Shown in pieces: positions 7,596 through 16,974 of a stretch of DNA of 64,000 nt. The notes beneath the pieces are model-generated. The model saw nothing but the letters and a program-made list of their open reading frames with translations. It was not told the origin of the DNA and ran no database searches. Both the position numbers and the translations under genes were made by a program. Origin of the DNA: Pacificibacter marinus (GTDB lineage Bacteria > Pseudomonadota > Alphaproteobacteria > Rhodobacterales > Rhodobacteraceae); the NCBI RefSeq assembly GCF_018860665.1, contig NZ_JAHKPK010000014.1:1-64000 (forward strand), written 5' to 3'. Each line of letters starts with the position of its first letter. Within the stretch, counting starts at the first letter, position 1.

Positions 7596-10475
7596 GTGTC
7601 CCTCTTTTTCATCGTTGCTTTGCCCTTCTTTGGCGCGCTTTTGCCAGGCCTTATGAATTCCGCTGGTCGCTCGGCCTGTGCTGGCGTCACATTTACGGTT
7701 TCACTGCTCGCCTTTATTGGCCTGTTGAGCAACCTTCCCACAGTCCTTGCGGGCGACGTCGTCATGGTGGGCATCGACTGGATGCCTGTGCTTGGCTTGA
7801 ACTTCACCTTGATGTTGGACGGATTGGGCTTTTTCTTTGCAACGTTGATTTTGGGCATCGGCCTTTTGATCATCGCCTATGCGCGTAATTATCTAAGCCG
7901 TGACGACAATATGGGTGAGTTTTTCACCTATCTATTGTTGTTCCAAGGCGCGATGGTCGGGATTGTCTTAAGTGACAACATATTGCTGTTGCTTGTCTTC
8001 TGGGAAATCACATCTTTGTCGTCGTTCCTGTTGATCGGTTATTGGAAGCATCTGCCAGAGGGGCGTCAAGGCGCGCGGATGGCGTTGACGGTCACTGGCA
8101 TGGGCGGTTTGGCGATGATCGGTGGGATGCTGATCTTGGGTCAGATCGTGGGCAGTTATGATCTGAGCGTAATTTTGCAAAACCGCGATTTGATCCAAGC
8201 TGATCCGCTGTATGTGACGGCGTTGATCTTGATTTTACTGGGCTGTTTCACCAAATCAGCGCAGTTCCCGTTCCATTTCTGGTTGCCGCATGCGATGTCG
8301 GCCCCCACGCCTGTGTCAGCATATTTGCACTCCGCGACGATGGTAAAAGCAGGTATCTTCTTGATGGCGCGCATGTGGCCTGTCTTGTCTGGCACGCCTG
8401 AATGGTTCGTGATCGTCACCTCTGCTGGCTTGATCACAATGGTGCTGGGTGCCGTGATCGCCTTATTCAAACATGATCTGAAGGCGCTTTTGGCCTTTTC
8501 CACGGTCAGCCACCTTGGCCTGATCACCATGCTTTTGGGAACAGGCTCGGCGTTCGGCGCTATGGCCGCAGTGTTCCATATTTTGAACCACGCGACCTTC
8601 AAGGCCGCTTTGTTTATGTCCGCAGGGATTATCGATCACGAAGCGCACACCCGCGACATCCGTCGGTTGGGGGGCTTGCGCAAATTGATGCCTGTGACCT
8701 TTATGATTGCGTCACTGGCGGCCCTATCGATGGCGGGCATTCCTCTGCTCAACGGGTTCTTGTCCAAAGAAATGATGTTAGAGGAAGCCCATCACACGGT
8801 GCTGTTTGGGTCGCATTGGTTGGTGCCTGCTCTAGCCACCTTCGGCTCTGTTTTTTCAGCCGCTTATTGTTTCCGTCTGATCGGCCATGTGTTCTTTGGC
8901 CCCGTGCGCGATGATTACCCTGCCAAACCACATGATCCAAATCCTGGCCTGTGGATGCCGCCTGCGATTTTGGCCGTGTTGGTCGTGGTCATTGGTGTTG
9001 CCCCGTTTGTCGCAGAGCCTTTCGTCAAACTCGTGACTGCATCTGTTCTGGGCGGCGCAGCCGATTTGCCAAGCGCGCATTTCAAGATTTGGCACGGGTT
9101 GGTGCCCGCCTTGTTCATGTCGATTATTGCTGTCGCGGGCGGCTTGGTCATGATTGCAGTGTTTAATCCCGCGCTGCGTCTGTGGGATCGCACACCGCGC
9201 CCTGAAGCCAAACCGATCTTTGAGGCTATTGTTGAATCCGTCACGCAAGTCGCGCGTCTGTTGATCTTGCCGCTACACAATGGCGCATTCTCACGGTTCG
9301 CTGCCATCGGCGCGATCACGATCATAGCTGCTGGGTTTCATGCTTGGACGACGGGCACGCTTGGCGCGCCAACACGTGAAGCCCAAGCGGCTAGCCCTGT
9401 TGTGATTGCGGGGTGGGTGATGCTTGTCGCTGCAACGGCAGGGTTGGTTTTGATGCACCGCAATCGACTTTTGTCGCTGATTTTGATCGGCATTGTGGGC
9501 CTTATGGTCTCGATCGGCTTCGTGTTCTTCAGCGCGCCTGATTTGGCGATGACGCAATTCACTGTCGAAGTTGTTACCATCATCCTGCTGCTTTTGGCGC
9601 TTAACTTTTTGCCGAAATTCACCCCCGTTGAAAGTACAGTCCTGCGTCGTGTTCGTGATGCTGGTGTGGCGATTGCCGGTGGATTGGCGACATTCGGCTT
9701 GGCCTATTACTACATGTTGCGCACATCCGTCGCGCCGCCAATTTCCGAATTCCACTTGGCCAATTCCTACAAGGGTGGGGGCGGCAACAATGTTGTCAAC
9801 GTGATCTTGGTCGATTTTCGTGGCTTTGATACCTATGGCGAGATCATCGTGCTTGGGATCGCAGCTTTGTTAATTTACGCGTTAACCGAAACTTTGCTGA
9901 GCGGGCCCGTTCGGGCGCGTCTGTTGAACCGCAAGCCTGATCAAAAACGGGCAGGTAATAAGCATCCGATAATGATGGTCGTCCTGACCCGCGTGATCAT
10001 GCCTGTGGTTCTGTTGGTTGGGTTCTACATCTTCTTGCGCGGGCACAATGAACCCGGTGGCGGCTTTATCGCAGGGCTTATCGTGTCGATCGCGGTTGTC
10101 ATGCAGTATATGGCCAGCGGCTTTGCTTGGACGTCTGCACGGTTGAGATACCCTTATCACGGTGTGATTGGCGCAGGCGTTTTGATCGCTGGGTTTACGG
10201 GCATCGGGTCTTGGTTCGTCGGCAAGCCATTCTTGACCTCGGCCTTTACCTATGTGCGGATTCCGCCGTTCCACAAGTTCGAATTGGCCACGGCTGCTTT
10301 GTTCGATCTAGGTGTATTCTTGGCGGTGGTCGGCGCGGTGATGCTGTCGCTGGAAAGCTTCTCGCGTTTGGCCAAACGGGCCAATATGGCGGACAGCGAA
10401 TACCCAATGGATATTGATCCTTCAAGAGACGACCCAGATTCCGCCACAAGCGGTCAAGCAAAGGAGGAGGTGTAA
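7596..10475 (+). CDS. mrpA: Na+/H+ antiporter subunit A/B fusion (MrpAB)
   Basis: A 959-residue polytopic membrane protein, the largest subunit of the multi-subunit Mrp (Mnh/Pha) cation/proton antiporter. The N-terminal two thirds carry the NuoL-like proton-channel domain; residues about 625-670 are the MrpA-specific helix region; and residues about 790-935 are a complete MrpB domain (IFLRGHNEPGGGFIAGL). The fusion explains why no separate mrpB gene follows. It begins with GTG behind AAGGAG at a 5-base distance. The complex exchanges Na+ for H+ across the inner membrane and supports salt and alkali tolerance. It is the first of six adjoining genes. Confidence 0.93.
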   Translation: MSLFFIVALPFFGALLPGLMNSAGRSACAGVTFTVSLLAFIGLLSNLPTVLAGDVVMVGIDWMPVLGLNFTLMLDGLGFFFATLILGIGLLIIAYARNYLSRDDNMGEFFTYLLLFQGAMVGIVLSDNILLLLVFWEITSLSSFLLIGYWKHLPEGRQGARMALTVTGMGGLAMIGGMLILGQIVGSYDLSVILQNRDLIQADPLYVTALILILLGCFTKSAQFPFHFWLPHAMSAPTPVSAYLHSATMVKAGIFLMARMWPVLSGTPEWFVIVTSAGLITMVLGAVIALFKHDLKALLAFSTVSHLGLITMLLGTGSAFGAMAAVFHILNHATFKAALFMSAGIIDHEAHTRDIRRLGGLRKLMPVTFMIASLAALSMAGIPLLNGFLSKEMMLEEAHHTVLFGSHWLVPALATFGSVFSAAYCFRLIGHVFFGPVRDDYPAKPHDPNPGLWMPPAILAVLVVVIGVAPFVAEPFVKLVTASVLGGAADLPSAHFKIWHGLVPALFMSIIAVAGGLVMIAVFNPALRLWDRTPRPEAKPIFEAIVESVTQVARLLILPLHNGAFSRFAAIGAITIIAAGFHAWTTGTLGAPTREAQAASPVVIAGWVMLVAATAGLVLMHRNRLLSLILIGIVGLMVSIGFVFFSAPDLAMTQFTVEVVTIILLLLALNFLPKFTPVESTVLRRVRDAGVAIAGGLATFGLAYYYMLRTSVAPPISEFHLANSYKGGGGNNVVNVILVDFRGFDTYGEIIVLGIAALLIYALTETLLSGPVRARLLNRKPDQKRAGNKHPIMMVVLTRVIMPVVLLVGFYIFLRGHNEPGGGFIAGLIVSIAVVMQYMASGFAWTSARLRYPYHGVIGAGVLIAGFTGIGSWFVGKPFLTSAFTYVRIPPFHKFELATAALFDLGVFLAVVGAVMLSLESFSRLAKRANMADSEYPMDIDPSRDDPDSATSGQAKEEV

Positions 10476-10476
10476 C

Positions 10477-10833
10477 ATGGAATTTCTCGTTGCATCAGCC
10501 ATCGGCATTTTGACAGCTGGCGGTATTTACCTCACGCTGCGCTTGCGTACCTTTCCTGTGATTATGGGGATTTCTCTGCTCACATATGCGGTGAATGTGT
10601 TTATCTTTGCCTCTGGGCGTTTGACCGTCGGCGCACCTCCGATCTTAAGTGATGGCGTGACCACTTATACGGATCCATTGCCACAGGCCTTGGTGCTGAC
10701 TGCTATTGTTATTTCCTTTGGCATGACAGCGGTTGTGGTGATGATCGGTTTGGGGGCCTTTTTGGGGTCTGATGATGATCACGTGGATGATCAGCCTGAA
10801 GCCTCGGATTCTAAAGCGGAGGGCCAGTCATGA
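10477..10833 (+). CDS. mrpC: Na+/H+ antiporter subunit C (MrpC)
   Basis: A 118-residue protein with three membrane segments, homologous to NuoK, the small Mrp subunit C. The start is the ATG one base after the mrpA stop, preceded by AAAGGAGGAGG, a very strong ribosome site inside the end of mrpA. The tail after residue about 95 is acidic (DDDHVDDQPE) and hydrophilic. The end overlaps mrpD by 4 bases, indicating coupled translation. Confidence 0.92.
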   Translation: MEFLVASAIGILTAGGIYLTLRLRTFPVIMGISLLTYAVNVFIFASGRLTVGAPPILSDGVTTYTDPLPQALVLTAIVISFGMTAVVVMIGLGAFLGSDDDHVDDQPEASDSKAEGQS

Positions 10834-12401
10834 CCCATTGGTTGATCACACCCATCGTTTTGCCCGCATTGTTGGCGCCATTTATTGTGCTGGCCGCGCG
10901 TTATCACATTGGCATTCAAAGAAGTTTTTCTGTTGCGGGTGTTTTGGCACTGATTGCAATTGCTTTGGGACTTGTTTTTCAGGTCTCGGATGGCACAATT
11001 TTATTGTACCAACTCAGCGACTGGGCCGCGCCCTTTGGCATCGTTTTGGTCGGAGATCGCCTGTCGACGATGATGGTCTTACTGACGGCTGTCTTGGCGC
11101 TGTTTGTGCTGCTTTATGCAATAGGGTCTGGCTGGGACAATCGAGGACGGCATTTCCACGCGTTGTTCCAGTTCCAATTGATGGGAATCATGGGCGCATT
11201 CTTGACGGGTGACCTGTTCAACTTGTTTGTGTTTTTCGAAGTGCTGTTGATTGCCTCTTACGGGCTGATGATCCATGGAGGTGGCACTCCGCGATTGCGT
11301 GCGGGTGTGCAATATGTGCTGTTCAATCTGATCGGATCCACGCTGTTCTTATTCGCGCTGGCATCGATCTATGCTGAAACGGGCACGTTGAACATGGCTG
11401 ATTTGGCCAATCGCGTGGCGATGATCGGGGCGGCTGACACAGTGGGCATCCGCGTCGCAGCTGTACTGTTGCTGCTTGTGTTTGCGATCAAAGCCGCCGT
11501 GGTGCCGTTGCATTTTTGGCTGCCATCCAGCTATGCCGAAGCGCCTGCGCCGGTGGCTGCCTTGTTCGCGATTATGACCAAAGTTGGTGCCTATGCGATC
11601 ATTCGCGTCTATACGATGATCTTTCCGCCAGACCTATCAGTTACAGCGGGGTTGCATGATGTTTGGTTGATGCCTGCGGCGTTGATATCTGTCGCTGTTG
11701 GTATGGTGGGCGTCTTAGCGGCGAAAAAACTGGACCGTTTGGTGGCCTTTGCTGTGATCGGATCGATGGGCATGGTTATGGTATCGATTTCTTTGTTCAC
11801 GCCGGAAGGGATCGCCGCGGCACTTTACTATATCATTCATTCAACTCTGGCGGGCGCTGCGTTGTTCTTGGTCGTTGATCTGGTGCGCACAGGGCGGGCC
11901 AATCTTGACCTTACATCGCAACCGGCTGTCGTCGGCAATGCTTTGACCGCAGGATTGTTTTTTGTAGGCGCGATCGCCATGGCAGGCTTGCCGCCATTGT
12001 CAGGTTTTCTTGGGAAACTCTTGGTGCTGAATGCAGCCTTTGAGTCTGGCCTTGTGGTGTGGATATGGGCGGTCGTGTTGGGATCAAGCCTTATCGGCAT
12101 CGTCGGATTTGTGCGCGCTGGCAGTATTGTGTTTTGGAAAGCCCAAGGCGAGGCACCGCTTGAAGATGCATCAGAGTTCGAGCGCCCGACGGTGTTATCC
12201 TATGTCGCGGTCGGTGGCTTACTATCGTTGTTGATCGCGCTGTCCGTCTTTGCCGGTCAGGTCCATGGGTATGCTACAACGATGGCCGCTCAGCTGTTCG
12301 CACCTCAGCCATATATGTCTAAGGTTTTGGACACGGCGGGTAAGTTGAGCACACCTGCTGTAGCCGATGATCATTCAAGCGCGAAAGAGGAGGGTCACTG
12401 A
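10830..12401 (+). CDS. mrpD: Na+/H+ antiporter subunit D (MrpD)
   Basis: A 523-residue NuoN/NuoL-like proton-translocating subunit with about 14 membrane segments. The conserved core includes the segment with the key membrane lysine and PLHFWLPSSYAEAPAPVAAL, typical of this superfamily. With MrpA it is thought to form the ion path of the antiporter. The start overlaps mrpC by ATGA. Confidence 0.92.
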   Translation: MTHWLITPIVLPALLAPFIVLAARYHIGIQRSFSVAGVLALIAIALGLVFQVSDGTILLYQLSDWAAPFGIVLVGDRLSTMMVLLTAVLALFVLLYAIGSGWDNRGRHFHALFQFQLMGIMGAFLTGDLFNLFVFFEVLLIASYGLMIHGGGTPRLRAGVQYVLFNLIGSTLFLFALASIYAETGTLNMADLANRVAMIGAADTVGIRVAAVLLLLVFAIKAAVVPLHFWLPSSYAEAPAPVAALFAIMTKVGAYAIIRVYTMIFPPDLSVTAGLHDVWLMPAALISVAVGMVGVLAAKKLDRLVAFAVIGSMGMVMVSISLFTPEGIAAALYYIIHSTLAGAALFLVVDLVRTGRANLDLTSQPAVVGNALTAGLFFVGAIAMAGLPPLSGFLGKLLVLNAAFESGLVVWIWAVVLGSSLIGIVGFVRAGSIVFWKAQGEAPLEDASEFERPTVLSYVAVGGLLSLLIALSVFAGQVHGYATTMAAQLFAPQPYMSKVLDTAGKLSTPAVADDHSSAKEEGH

Positions 12402-12402
12402 T

Positions 12403-12903
12403 ATGGTTCGCACCTTTAAATGGCTGATGCCGCATCCTTTTTTGACGCTGCTTTTGGCTGTCGTTTGGGTTATTTTGCAAAAGGAAGTCTCTGCAGGTAT
12501 GGCCGTCTTCGGTGTCATCCTTGGTATTTTGATTCCTTGGGGCACATCAATTTGGTGGCCTGATAGGCCCAAAAGTTTGCGTTTGCGCAAGTTGTGCTCT
12601 TATAGCCTTATGGTCGTTTGGGACATTGTTGTTGCCAATATTCAAGTGGCTTGGATCGTATTGTCCGTGCCCAATTCCAAACTGAAACCGACTTGGATTG
12701 TGGTGCCGCTTGAATTGAAACACCCCGAAGCCATCACACTCTTGGCTGGAACGATCACTTTGACACCAGGCACTGTGTCTGCAGATGTTTCTGACGAAGG
12801 GCATAGCCTTTTGGTGCATGTGCTGCACACAGATGATCCTGACGCCGTGCGCGACGACATCATGACCCGATACCAAGATCGACTGAAGGAAATCTTCTCA
12901 TGA
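12403..12903 (+). CDS. mrpE: Na+/H+ antiporter subunit E (MrpE)
   Basis: A 166-residue subunit with hydrophobic N-terminal segments and a conserved C-terminal domain (TLLAGTITLTPGT, about residues 110-122) that is diagnostic for MrpE. The chosen ATG at 12403 lies 1 base after the mrpD stop and has GAGGAGGG upstream; the frame is open a little further up, inside mrpD. MrpE is needed for full antiport but not for channel formation. It overlaps mrpF by 4 bases. Confidence 0.9.
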   Translation: MVRTFKWLMPHPFLTLLLAVVWVILQKEVSAGMAVFGVILGILIPWGTSIWWPDRPKSLRLRKLCSYSLMVVWDIVVANIQVAWIVLSVPNSKLKPTWIVVPLELKHPEAITLLAGTITLTPGTVSADVSDEGHSLLVHVLHTDDPDAVRDDIMTRYQDRLKEIFS

Positions 12904-13187
12904 CGACAGCTTCAACCGTTATGGACATCGCATTGATCATCGCTTTTGTCGCCCTTGCGCTTGGGCAAGTTCTATCCATGGTGCGGCTGGTTTTAGGGCC
13001 AACACCGGGGGATCGCATCCTTGCGTTGGATACGATGGTCGTGAACGCCCTAGGTCTTGTGGTTGTCTTGGGCATTCAACAGGGCACGCAAATCTATTTT
13101 GAAGTGTCATTGTTAATCGCCATGCTAGGGTTCGTATCAACCGTGGCTTTGGCGCGGTTCATCTTGCGCGGAGATATTATCGAATGA
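12900..13187 (+). CDS. mrpF: Na+/H+ antiporter subunit F (MrpF)
   Basis: A 95-residue protein with three membrane segments and the conserved R-x-x-x-GPTPGDRILALD motif (about residues 28-44) of MrpF/PhaF. ATGA overlaps join it to mrpE upstream and mrpG downstream. It is a small structural subunit of the antiporter. Confidence 0.9.
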   Translation: MTTASTVMDIALIIAFVALALGQVLSMVRLVLGPTPGDRILALDTMVVNALGLVVVLGIQQGTQIYFEVSLLIAMLGFVSTVALARFILRGDIIE

Positions 13188-13555
13188 CTTTTGAAATCAT
13201 CGGAACCTACCTCGCAGCGCTGTCTTTGCTGATCGGGTCAGGCTTTATCATTATTGGCGTTATCGGACTTTTGAAGTTCAACGATCCTATGACGCGGCTC
13301 CATGCGCCCACGAAAGTTGGGACTATCGGTATCGGGATGTTATTGTTGGCCTCGACCCTTCATTCCTTTGCTCTGGGCGAAGGATCTGTGCATGAGCTGC
13401 TGATCATGGCGTTCTTATTCGTCACAGCGCCAATTTCGGCCAATTTTATCGCTAAGGCGAACATCCATCGCGGTGAGTGTGAAACGCCGCCTGCGCCAGC
13501 GCGTGACGATACATGGTCTACGTTGAACACTCCTGAGGAAGATAAAGAAATCTGA
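13184..13555 (+). CDS. mrpG: Na+/H+ antiporter subunit G (MrpG)
   Basis: A 123-residue protein with three membrane helices and the MrpG signature GLLKFNDPMTRLHAPTK (about residues 28-44). It closes the operon, and the last 30 residues are hydrophilic. No strong terminator with a T-run follows before the convergent LacI-type gene 65 bases on. Confidence 0.9.
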   Translation: MTFEIIGTYLAALSLLIGSGFIIIGVIGLLKFNDPMTRLHAPTKVGTIGIGMLLLASTLHSFALGEGSVHELLIMAFLFVTAPISANFIAKANIHRGECETPPAPARDDTWSTLNTPEEDKEI

Positions 13556-13619
13556 AGCGCGGCTTGAGCTTTGTCTGCTCCCCACAGGCACGTCAGTTAG
13601 AGCCACTTCACGCAACGGG

Positions 13620-14657
13620 CTATGCTGACAGGCGTGTCAATATTTTAAAACCAAGGTCGTGGACGGATTTAATAGGCTGTCCCATCAATTTGTCCAATAC
13701 AGAACTGGCTGCGAGATGCCCCAATCGCAGTCGATCCACGGCAACTGTGGTCAAGGCGGGATCGATATCACGGGCGAAGTCTTGGTCGCCAAAACCAACT
13801 ATAGCGATATCTTGGGGCACTCTAAATCCACGAGCGCGCAGCTCTATTATGGCTCCATGAGCTGATAAATCAGAACTGCAAAACACCGCTCCTTTGCGAA
13901 AATCACTGTGATCAATGAGATGTGCCATAGCCGCGCGGCCCGCGCCGATGCTGGCGGTGCCGCCTGTATTGGCATCTGGCACCGCGTTTTGTGAGAGCAC
14001 AGTAAATCGTTCGGCAAAGGCAGACTGCCTGCGTAAGGCACGTTCATCATCAGCGGTGATTGTTGCGGCAAAGGCGTGGCCTTTTGCCTTTAGATATTCC
14101 GCTACGGCATGCCCTGCGGCGCTGTGATTGAATCCTACGCAGATATCAATGGGTTCGTCCGTGATGTCCCAAATTTCCACAACTGGAATGCCCGCGCCCT
14201 GCAACTGTTTTCGGGCCTTGTCGCTGTGATGAATGCCGGTCAACAGCATGGCGTCGGGTCTGCGCGACAGGTGCGTGGCGATCAGCGCGTCCTCAGATGC
14301 GGTATTAAATCCCGTTTCTGACAACAGCACTTGATAGCCGTTTTGGCGCAGGTGATCTGAAAACGTGGCCATAAATGAAGTGTAGACGACATTGGTCAAA
14401 GACGGGATCAATGCGGACACCAGATTGGATCGTTTGGATGCCAATGCCCCTGCGACAGCATTAGGTACAAACCCTGTTGCATCAATGGCGTCTTGAATGC
14501 GACGCAATGTATCCTTTGAAACCTTGTCTGGATGTGAGAGAGCGCGGGATACCGTCACTTGGGTTACACCTGCAAGGCGTCCGACGTCTGCCATCGTCAC
14601 GCGGCTTGTGACTTTTTTGTTAAAAATTCCATCTGCCATTTTGTGATCATTAGGCAT
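13620..14657 (-). CDS. LacI-family transcriptional regulator (gluconate/idonate type)
   Basis: A 345-residue repressor-like protein. An N-terminal LacI helix-turn-helix (about 21-45, TMADVGRLAGVTQVTVSRALS) with the hinge region precedes a periplasmic-binding-protein-like sugar domain. The overall pattern resembles GntR/IdnR gluconate and idonate repressors. It is transcribed away from an L-idonate 5-dehydrogenase gene, and an 18-bp perfect palindrome lies between them, so it most likely represses that gene in the absence of the sugar acid. The start is uncertain: ATG at 14657 or at 14639, neither with a clear ribosome site. Confidence 0.85.
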   Translation of the reverse strand: MPNDHKMADGIFNKKVTSRVTMADVGRLAGVTQVTVSRALSHPDKVSKDTLRRIQDAIDATGFVPNAVAGALASKRSNLVSALIPSLTNVVYTSFMATFSDHLRQNGYQVLLSETGFNTASEDALIATHLSRRPDAMLLTGIHHSDKARKQLQGAGIPVVEIWDITDEPIDICVGFNHSAAGHAVAEYLKAKGHAFAATITADDERALRRQSAFAERFTVLSQNAVPDANTGGTASIGAGRAAMAHLIDHSDFRKGAVFCSSDLSAHGAIIELRARGFRVPQDIAIVGFGDQDFARDIDPALTTVAVDRLRLGHLAASSVLDKLMGQPIKSVHDLGFKILTRLSA

Positions 14658-14689
14658 TCAATGTGACGCCGCAAGGGCTTTCGAGTACG

Positions 14690-14719
14690 TTGACAATCAA
14701 AAATGTATGCGCATACATT
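14690..14719 (+). promoter_or_regulatory. Promoter of the idonate dehydrogenase gene with LacI-type operator
   Basis: A consensus -35 box TTGACA (14690-14695) is followed at 18 bases by TACATT (14714-14719) as a possible -10 box. The perfect palindrome AATGTATGCGCATACATT at 14702-14719 fills the spacer and the -10 box. Its even length, central CG and 18-bp span are typical for LacI-family operators, and the neighbouring gene at 13620-14657 encodes such a regulator. Binding here would block RNA polymerase directly. The palindrome and boxes are seen; the regulator-operator pairing is inferred. Confidence 0.75.
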
Positions 14720-14847
14720 GCGCTGTAATTTGTCGGCGATGATTGCACCATCACCCTGTCGAAAGATCTTTCGTATGATAAAACCGTTGCGCTTTGTGGC
14801 GATTGATCAGCCCGCGCCGTAATCCAATTTTAGACTTAGGAACGTTT

Positions 14848-15903
14848 ATGAAAACCCGAGTGTGCTGCCTTCATGAGGCAAAAGATCTGCGTATCGAAAC
14901 CCGTGATGTCGTCGCGCCCAAAGCGGGTGAAGTGCGTGTGGCGCTTGGCGCTGGTGGGATTTGCGGATCTGATCTGCATTATTATCAGCATGGCGGTTTT
15001 GGAGCCATCCGCGTGAAAGAGCCTATCATCTTGGGGCACGAGGCTGCTGGCTTTGTCGAGGCGCTTGGCGCAGGTGTCACGGGACTTAAAGCGGGCGATA
15101 TGGTTGCGCTGAACCCCAGCATCAATTGCGGCACATGTGAATATTGTGCGCAGGGGCTTGAGATGCATTGCACAGACATGATCTTTAGCGGATCGGCGAT
15201 GCGCACGCCGCATGTGCAAGGGATGTACCGCGATAAAATCACTCTGCCTGCGGCGCAATGTGTACCGGTGACAGGCGATGTGTCTGTGGCTGAGGCGGCT
15301 TGTTCAGAACCTTTGGCTGTCTGCATGCATGCCCATAGCCTCGCGGGTGATTTACAAGGCAAGCGCGTATTGGTGATGGGAGCAGGGCCGATTGGTGGGC
15401 TCTGTACGGCTTTGGCCAAAGCGGCTGGCGCGTCCGAGATTGTCGTGGCTGATCTGCAAGATGTGCCGTTAACAGTCGCCTCTGACATGGGGGCTACGAC
15501 AACCATTAATGTTATGAGCGACACCACAACCATGGCCGGATATGCCCAAGGTAAAGGATATTTCGATGCAGCTTTCGAATGTACAGGTGCTGCGCCTGCA
15601 CTGGTTAGCGCTTTGGGGGCCTTGCGTCCGCGCGGCGTAATAGTTCAGGTCGGTATGGGCGGCGATACCGCTATCCCGCTGGGCGTTTTGGTGGCCAAGG
15701 AACTGACCCATCGCGGCACCTTCCGGTTCTACAATGAGTTCCAGCACGCCGTGACTGCTATCTCAACGCGCAGCATCGATGTGCGCCCGATGATCACGGC
15801 GCAAATGCCATTGGACAGGGCTGTTGAAGCCTTTGAATTGGCGGGCGATCGTACTCAAGCCGTCAAGGTGCATCTGATGTTCAACACGGATTCTGCTGCG
15901 TAA
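14848..15903 (+). CDS. idnD: L-idonate 5-dehydrogenase, zinc alcohol dehydrogenase family
   Basis: A 351-residue medium-chain dehydrogenase. The catalytic zinc site includes C39 (GICGSD) and H64-E65 (GHEAAG); the four structural-zinc cysteines are C94, C97, C100 and C108; a Rossmann motif (VLVMGAGPIG) sits near residue 175. IdnD oxidises L-idonate to 5-keto-D-gluconate with NAD(P)+. The start at 14848 follows TTAGGAAC. It stands alone: no kinase, ketogluconate reductase or transporter adjoins it, so the physiological substrate could also be a related polyol or sugar acid. A shared terminator separates it from the convergent iolG. Confidence 0.82.
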   Translation: MKTRVCCLHEAKDLRIETRDVVAPKAGEVRVALGAGGICGSDLHYYQHGGFGAIRVKEPIILGHEAAGFVEALGAGVTGLKAGDMVALNPSINCGTCEYCAQGLEMHCTDMIFSGSAMRTPHVQGMYRDKITLPAAQCVPVTGDVSVAEAACSEPLAVCMHAHSLAGDLQGKRVLVMGAGPIGGLCTALAKAAGASEIVVADLQDVPLTVASDMGATTTINVMSDTTTMAGYAQGKGYFDAAFECTGAAPALVSALGALRPRGVIVQVGMGGDTAIPLGVLVAKELTHRGTFRFYNEFQHAVTAISTRSIDVRPMITAQMPLDRAVEAFELAGDRTQAVKVHLMFNTDSAA

Positions 15904-15932
15904 TTATTACAGTTTTACAGGCAGTCAATGCA

Positions 15933-15961
15933 AAACGGGGGCTCCAAAAGGGCCCCCGTTT
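15933..15961. terminator. Bidirectional terminator between idnD and iolG
   Basis: The stem AAACGGGGGC/GCCCCCGTTT (15933-15942 with 15952-15961, 10 pairs, 9-base loop) is flanked by A-rich sequence on one side and T-rich on the other. It can end both convergent transcripts. Confidence 0.85.
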
Positions 15962-15983
15962 CAATATGTTATGATAATCTATA

Positions 15984-16970
15984 TTAAACAGTGACAGGCT
16001 TGCCTGTCTTGAACGACTCCGTGGCTGCATCTGCCAAAAGCTGAGCTTTCAAACCATCTGTGATGCTTGGCATCACTGGTGTGCCATTGGTCAGAGCATT
16101 AATGAAATGCTGCATCTCAGACAGATAAGCCGTCTCGTAACGCTCCAGGAAAAAGTTGAGCGTGGGCGCGCGGCGAAAGCCCGCTTCGGTGGCCACTTCC
16201 ACGGTGTTCTCAAGCAGGTTTTCCGCGCGCAACATGCCTTTGGACCCGTGCACTTCAAGGCGTTGATCGTAGCCATAGCTGGCACGGCGAGAGTTGGAAA
16301 TCTGACAGATTTTACCGCTTGCCGTGGTCAAAGTCACCGCAGCGGTGTCGACATCGCCGGCCGCGCCAATCGCGGGGTCAACCAAGGCAGACCCGACTGC
16401 AAAGATTTGCACAGGTTCTTCCCCAAGTAAAAAACGTGCCATGTCGAAATCATGGATCATCATGTCGCGAAAAATGCCGCCCGAGCTTTCAATATAGCTG
16501 ATAGGGGGCGCGGCTGGGTCGCGCGACAGTATCGTCACGATTTCAACATCACCCACTTCGCCCGCCGCAATGCGCGCTTGGACGTTGGCAAAGTTCGGAT
16601 CAAAACGACGGTTGAATGCGGTCATGAAGGCGACGTTGTTGCTTTCGACCACTTTGATACAATCGCGAATGCGGTCCGCCGACATATCAATCGGTTTTTC
16701 GCAAAAAATCGCTTTGCCAGCTTTCGCCGCCGCGTGGATCAAATCGTAATGCGTGTCTGTTGGCGTGCAGATGATGATCGCATCCACGTCACCGCTGGCG
16801 ATGATGGTATCGACGTCACGAACCTGTGCCCCCGTGGATTTAGCCAATGCCATAGCCGAGGCAGGAAAGGCATCTGCAAGAGCGACTATTTTTGCCTCAG
16901 GCATGCGCATCAGGGATCGCGCATGCACTTGCCCGATGCGGCCACAGCCCAAAATTCCAATGTTCAGCAT
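15984..16970 (-). CDS. iolG: Inositol 2-dehydrogenase (Gfo/Idh/MocA family)
   Basis: A 328-residue NAD-dependent dehydrogenase that would oxidise myo-inositol to 2-keto-myo-inositol, the first catabolic step. The Rossmann motif GCGRIG is at 8-13, the family motif EKP at 91-93, and the catalytic pair D169...H173 (RDMMIHDFD) is present. The start at 16970 has AAAGGA upstream and lies 4 bases after the aldolase stop; the frame extends 9 codons further without better support. It is the last gene of the minus-strand iolD-iolC-iolB-aldolase-iolG operon and ends at a shared terminator. Confidence 0.88.
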   Translation of the reverse strand: MLNIGILGCGRIGQVHARSLMRMPEAKIVALADAFPASAMALAKSTGAQVRDVDTIIASGDVDAIIICTPTDTHYDLIHAAAKAGKAIFCEKPIDMSADRIRDCIKVVESNNVAFMTAFNRRFDPNFANVQARIAAGEVGDVEIVTILSRDPAAPPISYIESSGGIFRDMMIHDFDMARFLLGEEPVQIFAVGSALVDPAIGAAGDVDTAAVTLTTASGKICQISNSRRASYGYDQRLEVHGSKGMLRAENLLENTVEVATEAGFRRAPTLNFFLERYETAYLSEMQHFINALTNGTPVMPSITDGLKAQLLADAATESFKTGKPVTV

Positions 16971-16974
16971 TGCG

